From assembly GCF_038806765.1 (NCBI RefSeq), contig NZ_CP152389.1:744001-808000 (forward strand): a stretch of DNA of 64,000 nucleotides. The letters are read 5' to 3'. Shown one piece after another: positions 1 through 8,750 of this stretch (positions are counted from its first letter, which is position 1; every line of letters begins with the position of its first letter). The position numbers and the translations under genes are program-made. The notes under the pieces are model-generated. The model saw nothing but the letters and a program-made list of their open reading frames with translations. It was not told where the DNA came from and did no database searches. The stretch comes from Mucilaginibacter sp. CSA2-8R (GTDB lineage Bacteria; Bacteroidota; Bacteroidia; Sphingobacteriales; Sphingobacteriaceae).

Positions 1-779
1 ATTACAATCTTCATTCCATCCCTGGCACCCCGTTTAAATGAGATTAAGCGGTTGTAAGTGCCCGGAAACAGTAAACTATTGCCCAATACCAATCCGGCAC
101 CGCCGGCAATAATGATAGACGATATTTCGAGCGTACCGTGTATCCAGATTACTAAAATAGATTGCCATCCTAAGCCCTTGCTAAAAAAGAAATACTCGAA
201 CGAGCCCAGCATTAACCCGTTTTTAAACAGGTAATATACTGTACCCACCGACCCGAAAATACCCGCTACAAACGTAATGAACGATACAAAAATATTGTTG
301 GCCCCTATCTGAAAAAACATTGCAAACTCGTTATGAGATTTGTATACGCCAAATGGGTCGCCTTTTGCAATATTTTCATTAGTCATGTTTACATACGCAG
401 GCCCAAGTACAATTTGTAAAAAGTTGTTGTCGTATTTAGCTGAAAATACGCCAACCAGGCAAAACAATACAAAGAACAAAAATGCGTACAACAACTGGCG
501 CTGATAAGTTTTAAACAACAGTGGTAACTCGTATTGCCAGAATAGCTTAAAGCGGTTGCTTTTTACTTTTTTGTTTTTGTAAATAGATTGGTGCAGGGTT
601 GCTGCCAGTCCGTTAAGGTAAGCTGTGGTTTTTGATTTAGGATAAAAGGTTTTGGCATAAGCTAAATCATCCGTTATTTGTATAAAACGATCGGCCAGCT
701 CATCAGGAGTGCCTTTGGCACCTTCTTCAAAGCTTTTCCATTTGGCCGAGTTTTGTTTAACAAATAAGGGTTCGCGCAT
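1..779 (-). CDS. SpoIIM-family (stage II sporulation protein M-like) membrane protein, 3' end outside window
   Basis: This minus-strand reading frame starts at the ATG whose complement is 777-779 and stays open to the left edge, so the C-terminus is missing (259 codons visible). The N-terminal third is hydrophilic, with a start like MREPLFVKQNSAKW. It is followed by several hydrophobic segments, and GTLEISSIIIAGGAGLVLG resembles the conserved SpoIIM/DUF95 core motif. The family occurs in many non-sporulating bacteria, so a sporulation role is not implied. It is divergent from an RDD gene. In Bacteroidota this pair commonly sits beside moxR/DUF58 genes, which would lie to the left (inference). 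Family call is firm, function unknown. Confidence 0.8.
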   Translation of the reverse strand, partial: MREPLFVKQNSAKWKSFEEGAKGTPDELADRFIQITDDLAYAKTFYPKSKTTAYLNGLAATLHQSIYKNKKVKSNRFKLFWQYELPLLFKTYQRQLLYAFLFFVLFCLVGVFSAKYDNNFLQIVLGPAYVNMTNENIAKGDPFGVYKSHNEFAMFFQIGANNIFVSFITFVAGIFGSVGTVYYLFKNGLMLGSFEYFFFSKGLGWQSILVIWIHGTLEISSIIIAGGAGLVLGNSLLFPGTYNRLISFKRGARDGMKIV

Positions 780-835
780 GGCTTAGGTGAATTATAAAAA
801 CCGTGTTAAAATAGCGAGAAAAATAATATCTTTCA

Positions 836-1615
836 ATGGTATCAACCGATTTGAATAATATATTTGTTAGCATGCAAACTGTAACCGTACACACCTCTCA
901 AAATATTGATATTGATTATGAAGTGGCTGATTTAGGCGACCGTATACTGGCTGGACTTGTTGATTTAGGTTTGTTTATGCTACTGATGATTTTATGTATT
1001 ATTTTGGCTGTGATGACCAATAGTTACACAGGTTTTAGTGAAACCTTTTTAATTGCAGGCTTGATAGTTTACGTGTGCATGTATGTATTTTACGATTTGA
1101 TCTGTGAAATATTTATGAACGGGCAAAGCATAGGTAAGCGTGTACGTAAAATTAAAGTAATAAGTTTAGATGGTGCGCAGCCTACCGTTGGGCAATACCT
1201 GTTGCGCTGGTTATTCCGAATTGTTGATTTTACTTTTACTTCCAGTTTATGCGGGATAATCTCTATAGCGGTATCAGAAAAGAGGCAGCGTGTTGGCGAT
1301 ATGGTGGCCGGCACAACTTTAATTAAAACCCAGCCACGTACGCAACAGGATAAAATTGCTTTTACACCTGCCGAACTAAACTATGAACCTGTTTATAACG
1401 AAGCGTCTCAGTTAAACGACCGCGATATTGAGTTGATACACGAAGTAATACAAACTTACCGGCAAACGGGTAATACAGCAGTGGTTTATAATATGGGTCA
1501 AAAAATTTCAGAATATTTGAGTATTCAGCCTAAGCCGGAGATGGATAGCCTGCAACTTTTGCAAACGATAATCAAAGACTATAATTACCTCGTATCGCGG
1601 GAATCGGTTATTTGA
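836..1615 (+). CDS. RDD family membrane protein
   Basis: The product is 259 aa from the first ATG. An RDD domain spans roughly residues 25-165: the start ADLGDRILAGLVDLG, two hydrophobic segments, then GQSIGKRVRKIKV, and ending near KRQRVGDMVAGT, which is the usual RDD signature. A soluble tail of about 90 aa follows. The start is uncertain. The ATG at 872 begins immediately before the conserved region, and TATATTTG at 859-866 looks like a Bacteroidota -7 element; if it is used, translation must start at 872 (247 aa). TATCTTTC at 827-834 is a weaker candidate only 2 nt before the ATG at 836. Divergent partner of the SpoIIM-like gene; function in the membrane is unknown. Confidence 0.85.
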   Translation: MVSTDLNNIFVSMQTVTVHTSQNIDIDYEVADLGDRILAGLVDLGLFMLLMILCIILAVMTNSYTGFSETFLIAGLIVYVCMYVFYDLICEIFMNGQSIGKRVRKIKVISLDGAQPTVGQYLLRWLFRIVDFTFTSSLCGIISIAVSEKRQRVGDMVAGTTLIKTQPRTQQDKIAFTPAELNYEPVYNEASQLNDRDIELIHEVIQTYRQTGNTAVVYNMGQKISEYLSIQPKPEMDSLQLLQTIIKDYNYLVSRESVI

Positions 1616-1619
1616 TATT

Positions 1620-1946
1620 TCAATTGGTCATCTTGACAATGTAGCTTACCAGGATGATTGAACCCGTAACAACAGCCAAAGGTGTTTTTATCCAATTCTT
1701 TTTATCAAAATGATACCGGCGATCAAAAAAATGGATGAGCATAAGTACCATTAGCGGAATAGCTGCCGGGTAAAAATGGAGGCTTTGTTTTAAATTTCCT
1801 CTTAAAAGCATAATTACCGACCTTTGAAATCCGCAGCCAGGGCAGTCAATACCCGTCATATATTTAAAAGGGCAGGGTAGCAAATGTTTTTGCAGCCAGT
1901 TTACTAATGCCAACTGACTGCAAAAACAATAAATAGCGTAACTCAT
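1620..1946 (-). CDS. DUF2752 family small membrane protein
   Basis: About 108 aa from the ATG at 1946; the longer frame would need a TTG two codons upstream. It carries the DUF2752 hallmark GIDCPGCGFQRS, with two cysteines in a CPGCG motif, followed by two predicted membrane helices. It ends 4 nt from the stop of the convergent RDD gene and begins 10 nt after the stop of the DUF5684 gene upstream on the same strand, so the two small membrane genes are probably co-transcribed. The function of DUF2752 is not established; the cysteine pair suggests metal or redox chemistry (inference). Confidence 0.8.
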   Translation of the reverse strand: MSYAIYCFCSQLALVNWLQKHLLPCPFKYMTGIDCPGCGFQRSVIMLLRGNLKQSLHFYPAAIPLMVLMLIHFFDRRYHFDKKNWIKTPLAVVTGSIILVSYIVKMTN

Positions 1947-1956
1947 AAACAATTAC

Positions 1957-2403
1957 TTACACTTGCGGAGGTGTTCTATTATCAAAAGGGTCTCTGTAAT
2001 TACTGTCATTAAAATTGTTAACCATACCAGCGGGACCTAAGTAGGCGTAATTTCCAAAGCCTAATAGCGGAAAAAAGATAAAAGGCAGTAACAACAAGCC
2101 AACGGTAAATCCTTCATTTTGTCCAAAGCTTTTACTTAATAAATTGTACATCCATACGGCAAATACGATATTAACGCAAGGTATCAGTAACAAAATAATC
2201 CACCATACCGGTTTGCCAATTATCTCCAGTAATACGATAATGTTATAAATAGGTATTATTGCTGCCCATCCTGGTTTACCGGCTTTTACAAAAACTTTCC
2301 AAAAACCGGCGATGACAAATATCCAGATCGCAAGAGCAAAAATTAAAAATACACCTGAGATTGGGCCTGAGGCAGAAGAAGAATAGCTGTCGTAGTTTTC
2401 CAT
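1957..2403 (-). CDS. DUF5684 family membrane protein
   Basis: 148 aa with a short Ser/Gly-rich N-terminus and at least three hydrophobic segments. The stretch FVKAGKPGWAAIIPIYN is characteristic of the DUF5684 family (proteins often mis-annotated as signal peptidase I). No catalytic Ser/Lys of a signal peptidase is seen. It precedes the DUF2752 gene with a 10-nt gap, suggesting one transcript. The hydrophilic tail ends in RTPPQV. Function unknown. Confidence 0.75.
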   Translation of the reverse strand: MENYDSYSSSASGPISGVFLIFALAIWIFVIAGFWKVFVKAGKPGWAAIIPIYNIIVLLEIIGKPVWWIILLLIPCVNIVFAVWMYNLLSKSFGQNEGFTVGLLLLPFIFFPLLGFGNYAYLGPAGMVNNFNDSNYRDPFDNRTPPQV

Positions 2404-2465
2404 ATTGTGTTAAAGTGTTGATTTGACGGTTAAGGTATTTATATAATTTAACATAACCAATAGCG

Positions 2466-2492
2466 TTGAGCCATTTACTATATGTAAATTTG
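2466..2492 (+). promoter_or_regulatory. Bacteroidota-type promoter of sdaA
   Basis: TTG at 2466-2468 and TAAATTTG at 2485-2492 (16-nt spacer) match the phylum consensus TTG/TAnnTTTG, though the spacer is slightly short. The sdaA ATG lies 6 nt after the -7 element, giving a very short leader. Confidence 0.5.
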
Positions 2493-2498
2493 TGAGGC

Positions 2499-3926
2499 AT
2501 GCAAAGAGAGCAGATTTCGGTATTCGATATTTTTAAAATTGGTATAGGTCCGTCAAGTTCACATACATTGGGGCCATGGCGGGCAGCACAACAGTTTGTA
2601 CAGGCGCTGCAGCAGCAAGATGCGCTTGATAGTGTAGTGCAGGTTAAAATATTACTCTATGGCTCACTGGCTAAAACCGGCAAAGGGCACGGTACTGATA
2701 TTGCCATACTATTGGGTTTATGCGGCCATGACCCGGTTACCTTTGCGGTAGACCAATTGGATGCCACTATTGCCGAAATACACCGCCTGCACCAGTTGAT
2801 GTTAGGCGACAATCACGAAGTGAGTTTTTTTGCGGAGGATGACTTGCTTTTCCTTTTCGACCAAAGTTTGCCTTACCATCCTAATGCCGTAACCTTTCAG
2901 GCTTTTTTAAGTACCGGAAAAGCCGTATCAGAAACTTACTATTCTATCGGGGGCGGTTTTGTAGTGAAAGAAGGCGGTGCTGGCAACATGGCAACCGAAG
3001 TTGATTTGCCCTTTCCGGTTGATACTGCCGACGAATTGCTGCATTGGTGCCGCAAAACGGGGTTAAAAATATCCGAGGTAGTGATGGAGAACGAGCAGGC
3101 GTGGCGCCCCGAAATAAATACTAAAGAGGGTGTGCTACAGATATTTACAATCATTAAAGAATGTATCTATAGGGGCTGCCATACCAAAGGGTGTTTACCC
3201 GGCGGTTTAAATGTAGCCCGTCGTGCTGCAGGGTTAAATAAAAAGCTGATCGGCGATCGCAGTTATAACAATTTTGACGAATGGTTAAGTGCCATCAGGC
3301 AAACGGGTAACGGCTTCCAAAACACTTTGGATTGGGTAAGTTGCTTTGCTTTGGCCGTAAACGAAGAAAATGCCTCGTTTGGACGTGTAGTAACCGCGCC
3401 AACCAACGGAGCTGCAGGTGTAATACCAGCAGTACTGATGTATTATATTGTTTTTTGTGATGGGTTTAGTGAGGAGCGAATTATCCAATTTTTACTGACC
3501 GCTTCGGAGGTTGGAAGCATATTTAAAAAAGGAGCTACGATATCGGCTGCAATGGGGGGTTGCCAGGCTGAAATCGGGGTGTCATCAGCAATGGCCGCAG
3601 CAGCACTTACCGAATGTTTAGGCGGTTCGCAAAGGCAGGTGCTCATGGCTGCCGAAATTGCCATGGAGCATCACCTGGGCCTTACCTGCGACCCTATAGG
3701 CGGCCTGGTACAAGTGCCGTGTATAGAGCGTAATACAATGGGTGCAATTAAGGCGATTACTGCATCACAACTGGCCTTACAAACTAACCCCGATAACGCC
3801 AAGGTAAGCCTGGATGCTGTGGTGAAAACCATGTGGCAAACCGCACTGGACATGAATTCTAAATATAAAGAAACCTCTGATGGCGGATTGGCAATCAATA
3901 TTCCGATCAGTTTGCCGGAGTGTTGA
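2499..3926 (+). CDS. sdaA: L-serine ammonia-lyase (L-serine dehydratase), single-chain iron-sulfur type
   Basis: Converts L-serine to pyruvate and ammonia in the cytosol. The 475-aa chain has the SDH beta domain first (GIGPSSSHT near residue 15, the substrate loop) and the alpha domain second ([22 protein letters not shown], and [19 protein letters not shown]). The cysteines in the latter motifs bind the oxygen-sensitive [4Fe-4S] cluster. Length agrees with the E. coli SdaA type (about 455 aa). It stands alone, convergent with clpS. With the SerB-like fusion at 15.9 kb and ilvA at 36 kb, the window contains three enzymes acting on serine or threonine. No regulatory ACT domain is present. Confidence 0.95.
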   Translation: MQREQISVFDIFKIGIGPSSSHTLGPWRAAQQFVQALQQQDALDSVVQVKILLYGSLAKTGKGHGTDIAILLGLCGHDPVTFAVDQLDATIAEIHRLHQLMLGDNHEVSFFAEDDLLFLFDQSLPYHPNAVTFQAFLSTGKAVSETYYSIGGGFVVKEGGAGNMATEVDLPFPVDTADELLHWCRKTGLKISEVVMENEQAWRPEINTKEGVLQIFTIIKECIYRGCHTKGCLPGGLNVARRAAGLNKKLIGDRSYNNFDEWLSAIRQTGNGFQNTLDWVSCFALAVNEENASFGRVVTAPTNGAAGVIPAVLMYYIVFCDGFSEERIIQFLLTASEVGSIFKKGATISAAMGGCQAEIGVSSAMAAAALTECLGGSQRQVLMAAEIAMEHHLGLTCDPIGGLVQVPCIERNTMGAIKAITASQLALQTNPDNAKVSLDAVVKTMWQTALDMNSKYKETSDGGLAINIPISLPEC

Positions 3927-4009
3927 TGTTGAGTGATGAATAACCATGCGTTGCATAGCTGTTGAGTTGCCATGCATCGAGTAAGTAAATTAGGATAGAA
4001 AACCCGCTT

Positions 4010-4291
4010 TTAATCCACAGAAACGGTAAGGCCTTCTTGCTGTAATATTTTGCGGTATACTTCCATTTCGGTGAACGAGCCTTCTAAAACGGCACATTTA
4101 CCTTCGTTGTGCACTTTCCAGGCAATTTTTTCGGCTTGTGTTTCAGAATAGTCCAGGTATTTCATCATGCAGTAAATAACGTGCTCAAAGCTGTTCACGT
4201 CATCGTTCCACAAAATCAGGCGATGCATCTCTTTTAAGCTCGCTAATATCTCTTCAAGCGTTAGCGTTTCTTCCTGTACTTCAGTTGGCAT
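4010..4291 (-). CDS. clpS: ATP-dependent Clp protease adaptor ClpS
   Basis: 93 aa, the normal size for this adaptor, which delivers N-degron substrates with bulky N-terminal residues to ClpA/ClpC-ClpP. The core ILWNDDVNSFEHVIYCMMK carries the conserved N-D-x-x-x-(S/T) substrate pocket (here NDDVNSF). It is followed by the usual alternating helices (SETQAEKIAWKVHNEGK) and the final EGLTVSVD strand. The roughly 20-residue acidic N-terminal extension is typical and flexible. Monocistronic; the 84-nt gap to sdaA is unremarkable. Confidence 0.93.
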   Translation of the reverse strand: MPTEVQEETLTLEEILASLKEMHRLILWNDDVNSFEHVIYCMMKYLDYSETQAEKIAWKVHNEGKCAVLEGSFTEMEVYRKILQQEGLTVSVD

Positions 4292-4412
4292 AATAGTAAG
4301 TACAAAGTTACTTAAAAAAGTATAATAAAAGTGTTAAAATGCAGTTTGTGCATAAAGTTAAGCCGGTTTAAAGCCGGCAAACGCACTCTTATAAAACAAT
4401 CTTTTCTTTACA

Positions 4413-5306
4413 ATGCTACGCAAACTTTCACTCTCGGCAGGGCTTTTATTAAGTATTGCTGCAAGCTCATTTGCTCAATCTGAGCAACATAATAGTAATA
4501 TGGCACCCGCCCCCGGTAAAATTACTGTTGATGGCAACATTAACGATTGGGGCGACTCGCTGCGCTACTATAACCCCGACAAAAAACTGAATTATACGCT
4601 GGCCAACGACAAACAGAACCTGTACCTAGCTATTCGCTTTAACGACCGTATGGAGCAGGAGCGTATTATGCGGGCCGGTTTAACCTGGAGCGTTAACCCA
4701 AAAGGCAAAAAAAAAGACGCCTATAGTTTAACGTTTCCGGTAGCCGAACAAAACAACGGGCAGTTGCCTATGCTGCCTAAGCCAGACGAAAGCGGTAATG
4801 CAACTGAGCAAAGTGAACGCGTGAACCGTGACGAAATGCGGAAAGCCCGTTTAACACAATTGCGCAATATGAAAGTGACAGGCTTTAAAGATATTGACTA
4901 CGACATTATCACCACTACAAACTCTTACGGTTTTAAAGCTGCTTTGAGTTTTGATGAAGAAGGTAACCTGATTTATGAAGCTGCCATTCCTCTTAAATTT
5001 TTTGATGCTGATGACATTGCAAAAAACGAATGGGCCTTTAATATTAAAGTAAATGGCATTAGCAGGCCGTCAGGCGGTAATGGTGATGGGCGTGCCTCTG
5101 GTAACATGGGTGGTGGCGGCGGCAGGATGGGCGGTGGTATGGGCCGCGGCGGCATGGGTGGAGGTATGGGTCTGGCTGGCGGCGGTCGTGGCGGCATGGG
5201 TCGTGGCGGCATGCGTGGCGGCGGTTCCGGCGGCGATTTTGACCGTAGTGCCTTAACCAAATCAGAAGATTTCTGGGAAAAATTTTATCTGTCAAAAGCG
5301 CAGTAA
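4413..5306 (+). CDS. Secreted CBM9-like (DOMON-type) protein with Gly/Met/Arg-rich tail
   Basis: 297 aa with a signal peptide (about residues 1-21, cleavage after SFAQ). Residues about 33-200 resemble the carbohydrate-binding-module-9/DOMON-like fold: KITVDGNINDWGDSLRYY opens it and NLYLAIRFND follows. Residues about 219-275 are almost only Gly, Met, Arg and Ala in GGMGRGG-type repeats, and the protein ends with a short ordinary segment (FWEKFYLSKAQ). The ligand is unknown; sugar binding is not demonstrated by sequence. The last seven sense codons (5281-5301) form one arm of a 21-bp hairpin whose loop contains the stop codon. Shadow frames over the Gly-rich part are spurious. Confidence 0.8.
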   Translation: MLRKLSLSAGLLLSIAASSFAQSEQHNSNMAPAPGKITVDGNINDWGDSLRYYNPDKKLNYTLANDKQNLYLAIRFNDRMEQERIMRAGLTWSVNPKGKKKDAYSLTFPVAEQNNGQLPMLPKPDESGNATEQSERVNRDEMRKARLTQLRNMKVTGFKDIDYDIITTTNSYGFKAALSFDEEGNLIYEAAIPLKFFDADDIAKNEWAFNIKVNGISRPSGGNGDGRASGNMGGGGGRMGGGMGRGGMGGGMGLAGGGRGGMGRGGMRGGGSGGDFDRSALTKSEDFWEKFYLSKAQ

Positions 5307-5327
5307 GCGCTTTCGACAGATAAAATT
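5281..5327. terminator. Bidirectional terminator hairpin overlapping the CDS end
   Basis: Arms 5281-5301 and 5307-5327 are complementary at 20 of 21 positions, with the 5-nt loop AGTAA holding the TAA stop of the upstream gene. It lies between two convergent genes (stops at 5306 and 5332). The A/T-rich outer arms give T-runs in both directions. Confidence 0.75.
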
Positions 5328-5331
5328 CATT

Positions 5332-8046
5332 TTATTGTACTTGGTAACGATACACCCGGCGGCCAATATGGCCGTCGCCGTCTATGCCTTCAATAACAAC
5401 CCGGTAAGTACCTTTACTACCGGCGTTAAAATATTCAAACGAGGCGTTACCCTTATCGTTAGTTAAAATATTGGGTACCCAATGTATGGTGCTCCGCAAA
5501 TCGGCTACCACCTGGTTAGTTTTCGGGTCGTCGTATTTGGGGGCATAAAACTGCCGTGCCGAGTAATATCCTTTGGGCGTGTAGGTCATTACGCCCGGAG
5601 AATACATCTGCGAGGCATTGTAATTAATTTCGCCGCCGCGCTTGGTATTTACTATTAAAACACCATTAGCACCCTGGCTGCCGTATATAGCAGTATTGCC
5701 AATGGTACGCAATACTTCAATGCTGCTTATGTTCATGGGGGGGATAGATGAGAGGTAATTTCCATCAACATAAACACCATCAACAATGATTTGCATTGGC
5801 CTGCCCATACTACGGGTTGAATAGGGAATACCACCCTGAAAAATTACCCCAAGCAACCTGCCTTGTAAACACTGGTCAATAGTAGTGCAACCTAATTTAT
5901 CAAGCACATCGCTGGTAATGATCTGGTCGGCATTACCGGCGCCATTCAAATTAGATGAGTTGGTGATGGCGGGCTTCCGTTTTTCGGTAACTACTACTTC
6001 TTTCAGCACAATAGCATGATTGCCAATGCCATATTTTGATTCTTCCTCAAATCGCTTCTTGCTTGCTTTGAGGTAAGATATCAGTGCTGCGCTTGCTGAA
6101 CTTTGGGCGGCTGATACATTACGGGCTTTAACCACAGCTTGCTCCGGCGATTTATCTAATATAATATCTACATTTTTGCCGCCCTTGGCATTACGCGCCT
6201 GCAGCACAAAACGGATACTGTCTTTAAAAATTAAGTTTTTAAAAGCAAAGCGCCCCTGGCTATCAGCAACGGTATCCAAAATAAATGCGCCTCCTGAAGT
6301 GGTAAACAAAGTGACCTTGCTGTTCGGCACAGGTTTGCCTCCCGAAGTTTTAATTGTACCTGATATTTGAAGGCTTTTTTCGGCCGGATACTCTATTGGC
6401 GGAAATTGGTTGTTAACAATCTGGCTCCAGTCAAACCGGCGATAGCCCTGCGTTAGCATCAGGTTGTCTAAGTCGGTAATGGTGGCGGCAGTAGTATTGG
6501 TAAAATAATAATTGGGTTGTTCTATATATCCTCTAATATCTGAGGTTAACAACAACTGCGAAAGGATGGTAGTTTCGGCCGCTTCATCCACAGGTACTTT
6601 TGATTCATCAATCACGGCGGCCGAAAATACACCGACTACCGGCTGACCGTTGTTATTAGCTGCATCCAGGTTAATCTTCACCTTTTCGCGCGGGGCAGAG
6701 GTAGCAGATGATGCACTGACATTTAGTTTTAGCAGATCAGCATTACGTTGTATAAAGGCAATGCGTTCGTTTAAAGGCTGACCCGATCCGGAAAACAAGG
6801 TAAACTGTACAATACCCGACGGGAATTTACTTTTAGGAATGACTGCCCCAAATGACCCGTTGCCTTCTTTGTTACGTGCTGCATAACAAACTATACCTGC
6901 CGACTGTGCAATTAGATAGGCATCTTTGCTATTTACATTGTTAGAATTTACTCGTACGCTGATGTTAGCCGTATCATTGTTATTTACGGTAAGTACGTAG
7001 CCTGCATCAAGTACTTTGGGCAGTGCAATAGTATTTTGAGAACCATCCGGGTATGTGATTTTAGCTTGATAGGTTTTGCCGGGTTCGGGAGTTAGCGCAA
7101 ATGCGCCTATACCCAAATGCTTGGTGTTAATCAAAGCAAGTTCGTTGTTGTTATTGTCGGTAACCACTCCTTTTATATCAACACCCAAGCCGTTTGTACC
7201 TACGGCTTTAAACGCAACTTTTGACCGTATACCATTTATCAGGTTGCCGCTCTCCGGAAAGAACTGAACATCAACCTGGCCTGCTACTGAATTAAAGCTA
7301 ATAGTCTTGGTCACGGTTTTCTTATCGGCAATTTTAACGTGTGTAATAATGCTGCCTGATGATACGGCAGCGCCGGTACTGTTAATAAAGCTGACTGCCA
7401 AATTGCCTTGTGCATCAGTCTGGCCTTTGCTTTTGAGTATTTGCTTTTCGTTAATTTTAACTGCGTAGCTTACCTCTTTACCGGCATAAGGAGTGCCGTC
7501 AAGATCAGCAAAATTAATACTGGCATCCACCTTTTGGGCATTATTTAACTTGCTGTAGCTGTAAGTAGCTTTGGTAAATACATTATTGTTGCCTGCATTA
7601 CCAATGGCAATACTTTTTTCAAAGTAGTAAGCTTCGCCTGCATTGCGCATCCAGTTGGTGTATGCCCTAACCCGGTAATTACCTGCTTGTAGGGTATCGC
7701 TCAATGCGAAATCGCCCCAGGTAACACCGCTGGATACTGGCAGCTTAATCCATTTTTTTACCGAATCCTGCTCGTTAATCAGCTCTACATTCAGTGCACC
7801 GCTCAGGGCCGATAGCTTATGGTCGGGGCCTACAGTTATGTAAGCTTTAAACCATATGTCATCACCTACGGCATAGTATGGCTTGTCAAACTGCAGGTAT
7901 ACCTTTTCCTGTGGTCGTTCTTCAATCCATTTCTCTAACTGGGCAACAATTTTCTGAATAGGATCGTCATCCAGTACAGCAAAACCTGTAGCCATAACAG
8001 CCAAAGCCATTATAAAAAGGCTGGCGAAGAGTTTCTTAAAGTTCAT
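5332..8046 (-). CDS. MG2-domain / TonB-plug-domain outer membrane associated protein, no barrel
   Basis: 904 aa with a signal peptide (first about 23 residues). Near residues 45-150 is a macroglobulin-type MG2 region (KVYLQFDKPYYAVGDDIWFKAY is diagnostic), followed by further beta-sandwich repeats. A carboxypeptidase-regulatory-like segment near 560-620 (ISGTIKTSGGKPVPNSKVTL) follows. Near 700-800 is a TonB-dependent-receptor plug domain (DVLDKLGCTTIDQCLQGR, IIVDGVYVDG, IEVLRTIGNTAIYGSQGANGV). The chain ends about 90 aa after the plug, far too short for a 22-strand barrel. This architecture is frequent in Bacteroidota and uncharacterised; a surface or periplasmic role in protein or glycan handling is inference. 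Confidence 0.85.
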   Translation of the reverse strand: MNFKKLFASLFIMALAVMATGFAVLDDDPIQKIVAQLEKWIEERPQEKVYLQFDKPYYAVGDDIWFKAYITVGPDHKLSALSGALNVELINEQDSVKKWIKLPVSSGVTWGDFALSDTLQAGNYRVRAYTNWMRNAGEAYYFEKSIAIGNAGNNNVFTKATYSYSKLNNAQKVDASINFADLDGTPYAGKEVSYAVKINEKQILKSKGQTDAQGNLAVSFINSTGAAVSSGSIITHVKIADKKTVTKTISFNSVAGQVDVQFFPESGNLINGIRSKVAFKAVGTNGLGVDIKGVVTDNNNNELALINTKHLGIGAFALTPEPGKTYQAKITYPDGSQNTIALPKVLDAGYVLTVNNNDTANISVRVNSNNVNSKDAYLIAQSAGIVCYAARNKEGNGSFGAVIPKSKFPSGIVQFTLFSGSGQPLNERIAFIQRNADLLKLNVSASSATSAPREKVKINLDAANNNGQPVVGVFSAAVIDESKVPVDEAAETTILSQLLLTSDIRGYIEQPNYYFTNTTAATITDLDNLMLTQGYRRFDWSQIVNNQFPPIEYPAEKSLQISGTIKTSGGKPVPNSKVTLFTTSGGAFILDTVADSQGRFAFKNLIFKDSIRFVLQARNAKGGKNVDIILDKSPEQAVVKARNVSAAQSSASAALISYLKASKKRFEEESKYGIGNHAIVLKEVVVTEKRKPAITNSSNLNGAGNADQIITSDVLDKLGCTTIDQCLQGRLLGVIFQGGIPYSTRSMGRPMQIIVDGVYVDGNYLSSIPPMNISSIEVLRTIGNTAIYGSQGANGVLIVNTKRGGEINYNASQMYSPGVMTYTPKGYYSARQFYAPKYDDPKTNQVVADLRSTIHWVPNILTNDKGNASFEYFNAGSKGTYRVVIEGIDGDGHIGRRVYRYQVQ

Positions 8047-8139
8047 GGTATTGTTAGCGTTTTCCCTTATTGCAAAATGGTGGCTTACAACAATAAAGGT
8101 GGTGTTAATTTACTTAGTTGTAAGTAAATAACGCATAAA

Positions 8140-8676
8140 TCAGAATTTATTTTTCCACATCATACTTTCAACTGGCCGGGTGGTCGGGTTGCTGTACTTA
8201 GCGTTCTCTTTGGTGTTGTAAAGTGTTTCAATCTCGCCCTCTACTACAAAGTAAATCAGCTGCCCGATAGGCATACCAGCATAAATACGTACTGGTTGTG
8301 CTACCGATATTTCGAGCGTCCAGGTATTGCAAAAACCCACATCGCCTTTGCCGGCCGTGGCGTGTATGTCAATTCCTAAACGGCCGGTGCTCGATTTACC
8401 TTCTAAAAAAGGTACATGCTTGTGGGTTTCAGTATACTCGGTAGTTACCCCAAGGTATAAAACGCCGGGCTGTAGTACGTAGCCTTCTTTGGGTATTTCA
8501 AAAGAGTCTATCTCGTTATGAAGTTTGGCATCCAATACGCGGCTGCGATAGGTAGCCAGATATTTACCTAAATGTACATCATAAGAGTTGGTACCCAGGC
8601 ACTCGCGTTTAAACGGCTCAATAATAATATTGCCTTTTTCAATTTCTTCGAGTATGCGTTTATCAGATAAAATCAT
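8140..8676 (-). CDS. dcd: dCTP deaminase
   Basis: Deaminates dCTP to dUTP, feeding dTMP synthesis. 178 aa, slightly shorter than E. coli Dcd (193 aa) and usual for this phylum. Diagnostic motifs are present: GKSSTGRLGIDIHATAG, the active-site loop with Ser-Ser and Arg, then GDVGFCNTWTLEISV with the catalytic Glu. The fold is that of the trimeric dUTPase superfamily. It lacks the additional motif expected for bifunctional dCTP deaminase/dUTPase enzymes as far as can be judged by eye. Divergent from the phosphopantetheinyl transferase gene across a 74-nt gap. Confidence 0.93.
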   Translation of the reverse strand: MILSDKRILEEIEKGNIIIEPFKRECLGTNSYDVHLGKYLATYRSRVLDAKLHNEIDSFEIPKEGYVLQPGVLYLGVTTEYTETHKHVPFLEGKSSTGRLGIDIHATAGKGDVGFCNTWTLEISVAQPVRIYAGMPIGQLIYFVVEGEIETLYNTKENAKYSNPTTRPVESMMWKNKF

Positions 8677-8720
8677 TTTGCCGTGACGGGTTAACCGGGC
8701 TAAATTATAATTATTTAAGC

Positions 8721-8728
8721 TAATTTTG
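8721..8728 (+). promoter_or_regulatory. -7 element (TAATTTTG) of the phosphopantetheinyl transferase gene
   Basis: Matches TAnnTTTG exactly, 22 nt before the ATG at 8751. No clear -33 TTG at the expected distance. Confidence 0.35.
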
Positions 8729-8750
8729 CGCTCTGTTTTTGTAAATTATT

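Noticed and set aside
836..871. Certain start of the RDD gene at 836
   Set aside because: A -7-like TATATTTG at 859-866 makes the ATG at 872 equally or more likely; left open in the annotation.
4973..5295. Pro-rich or Ala/Val-rich frames over the Gly-rich tail
   Set aside because: They are shadows created by GGC/GGT repeats in other frames; no homology features or starts.
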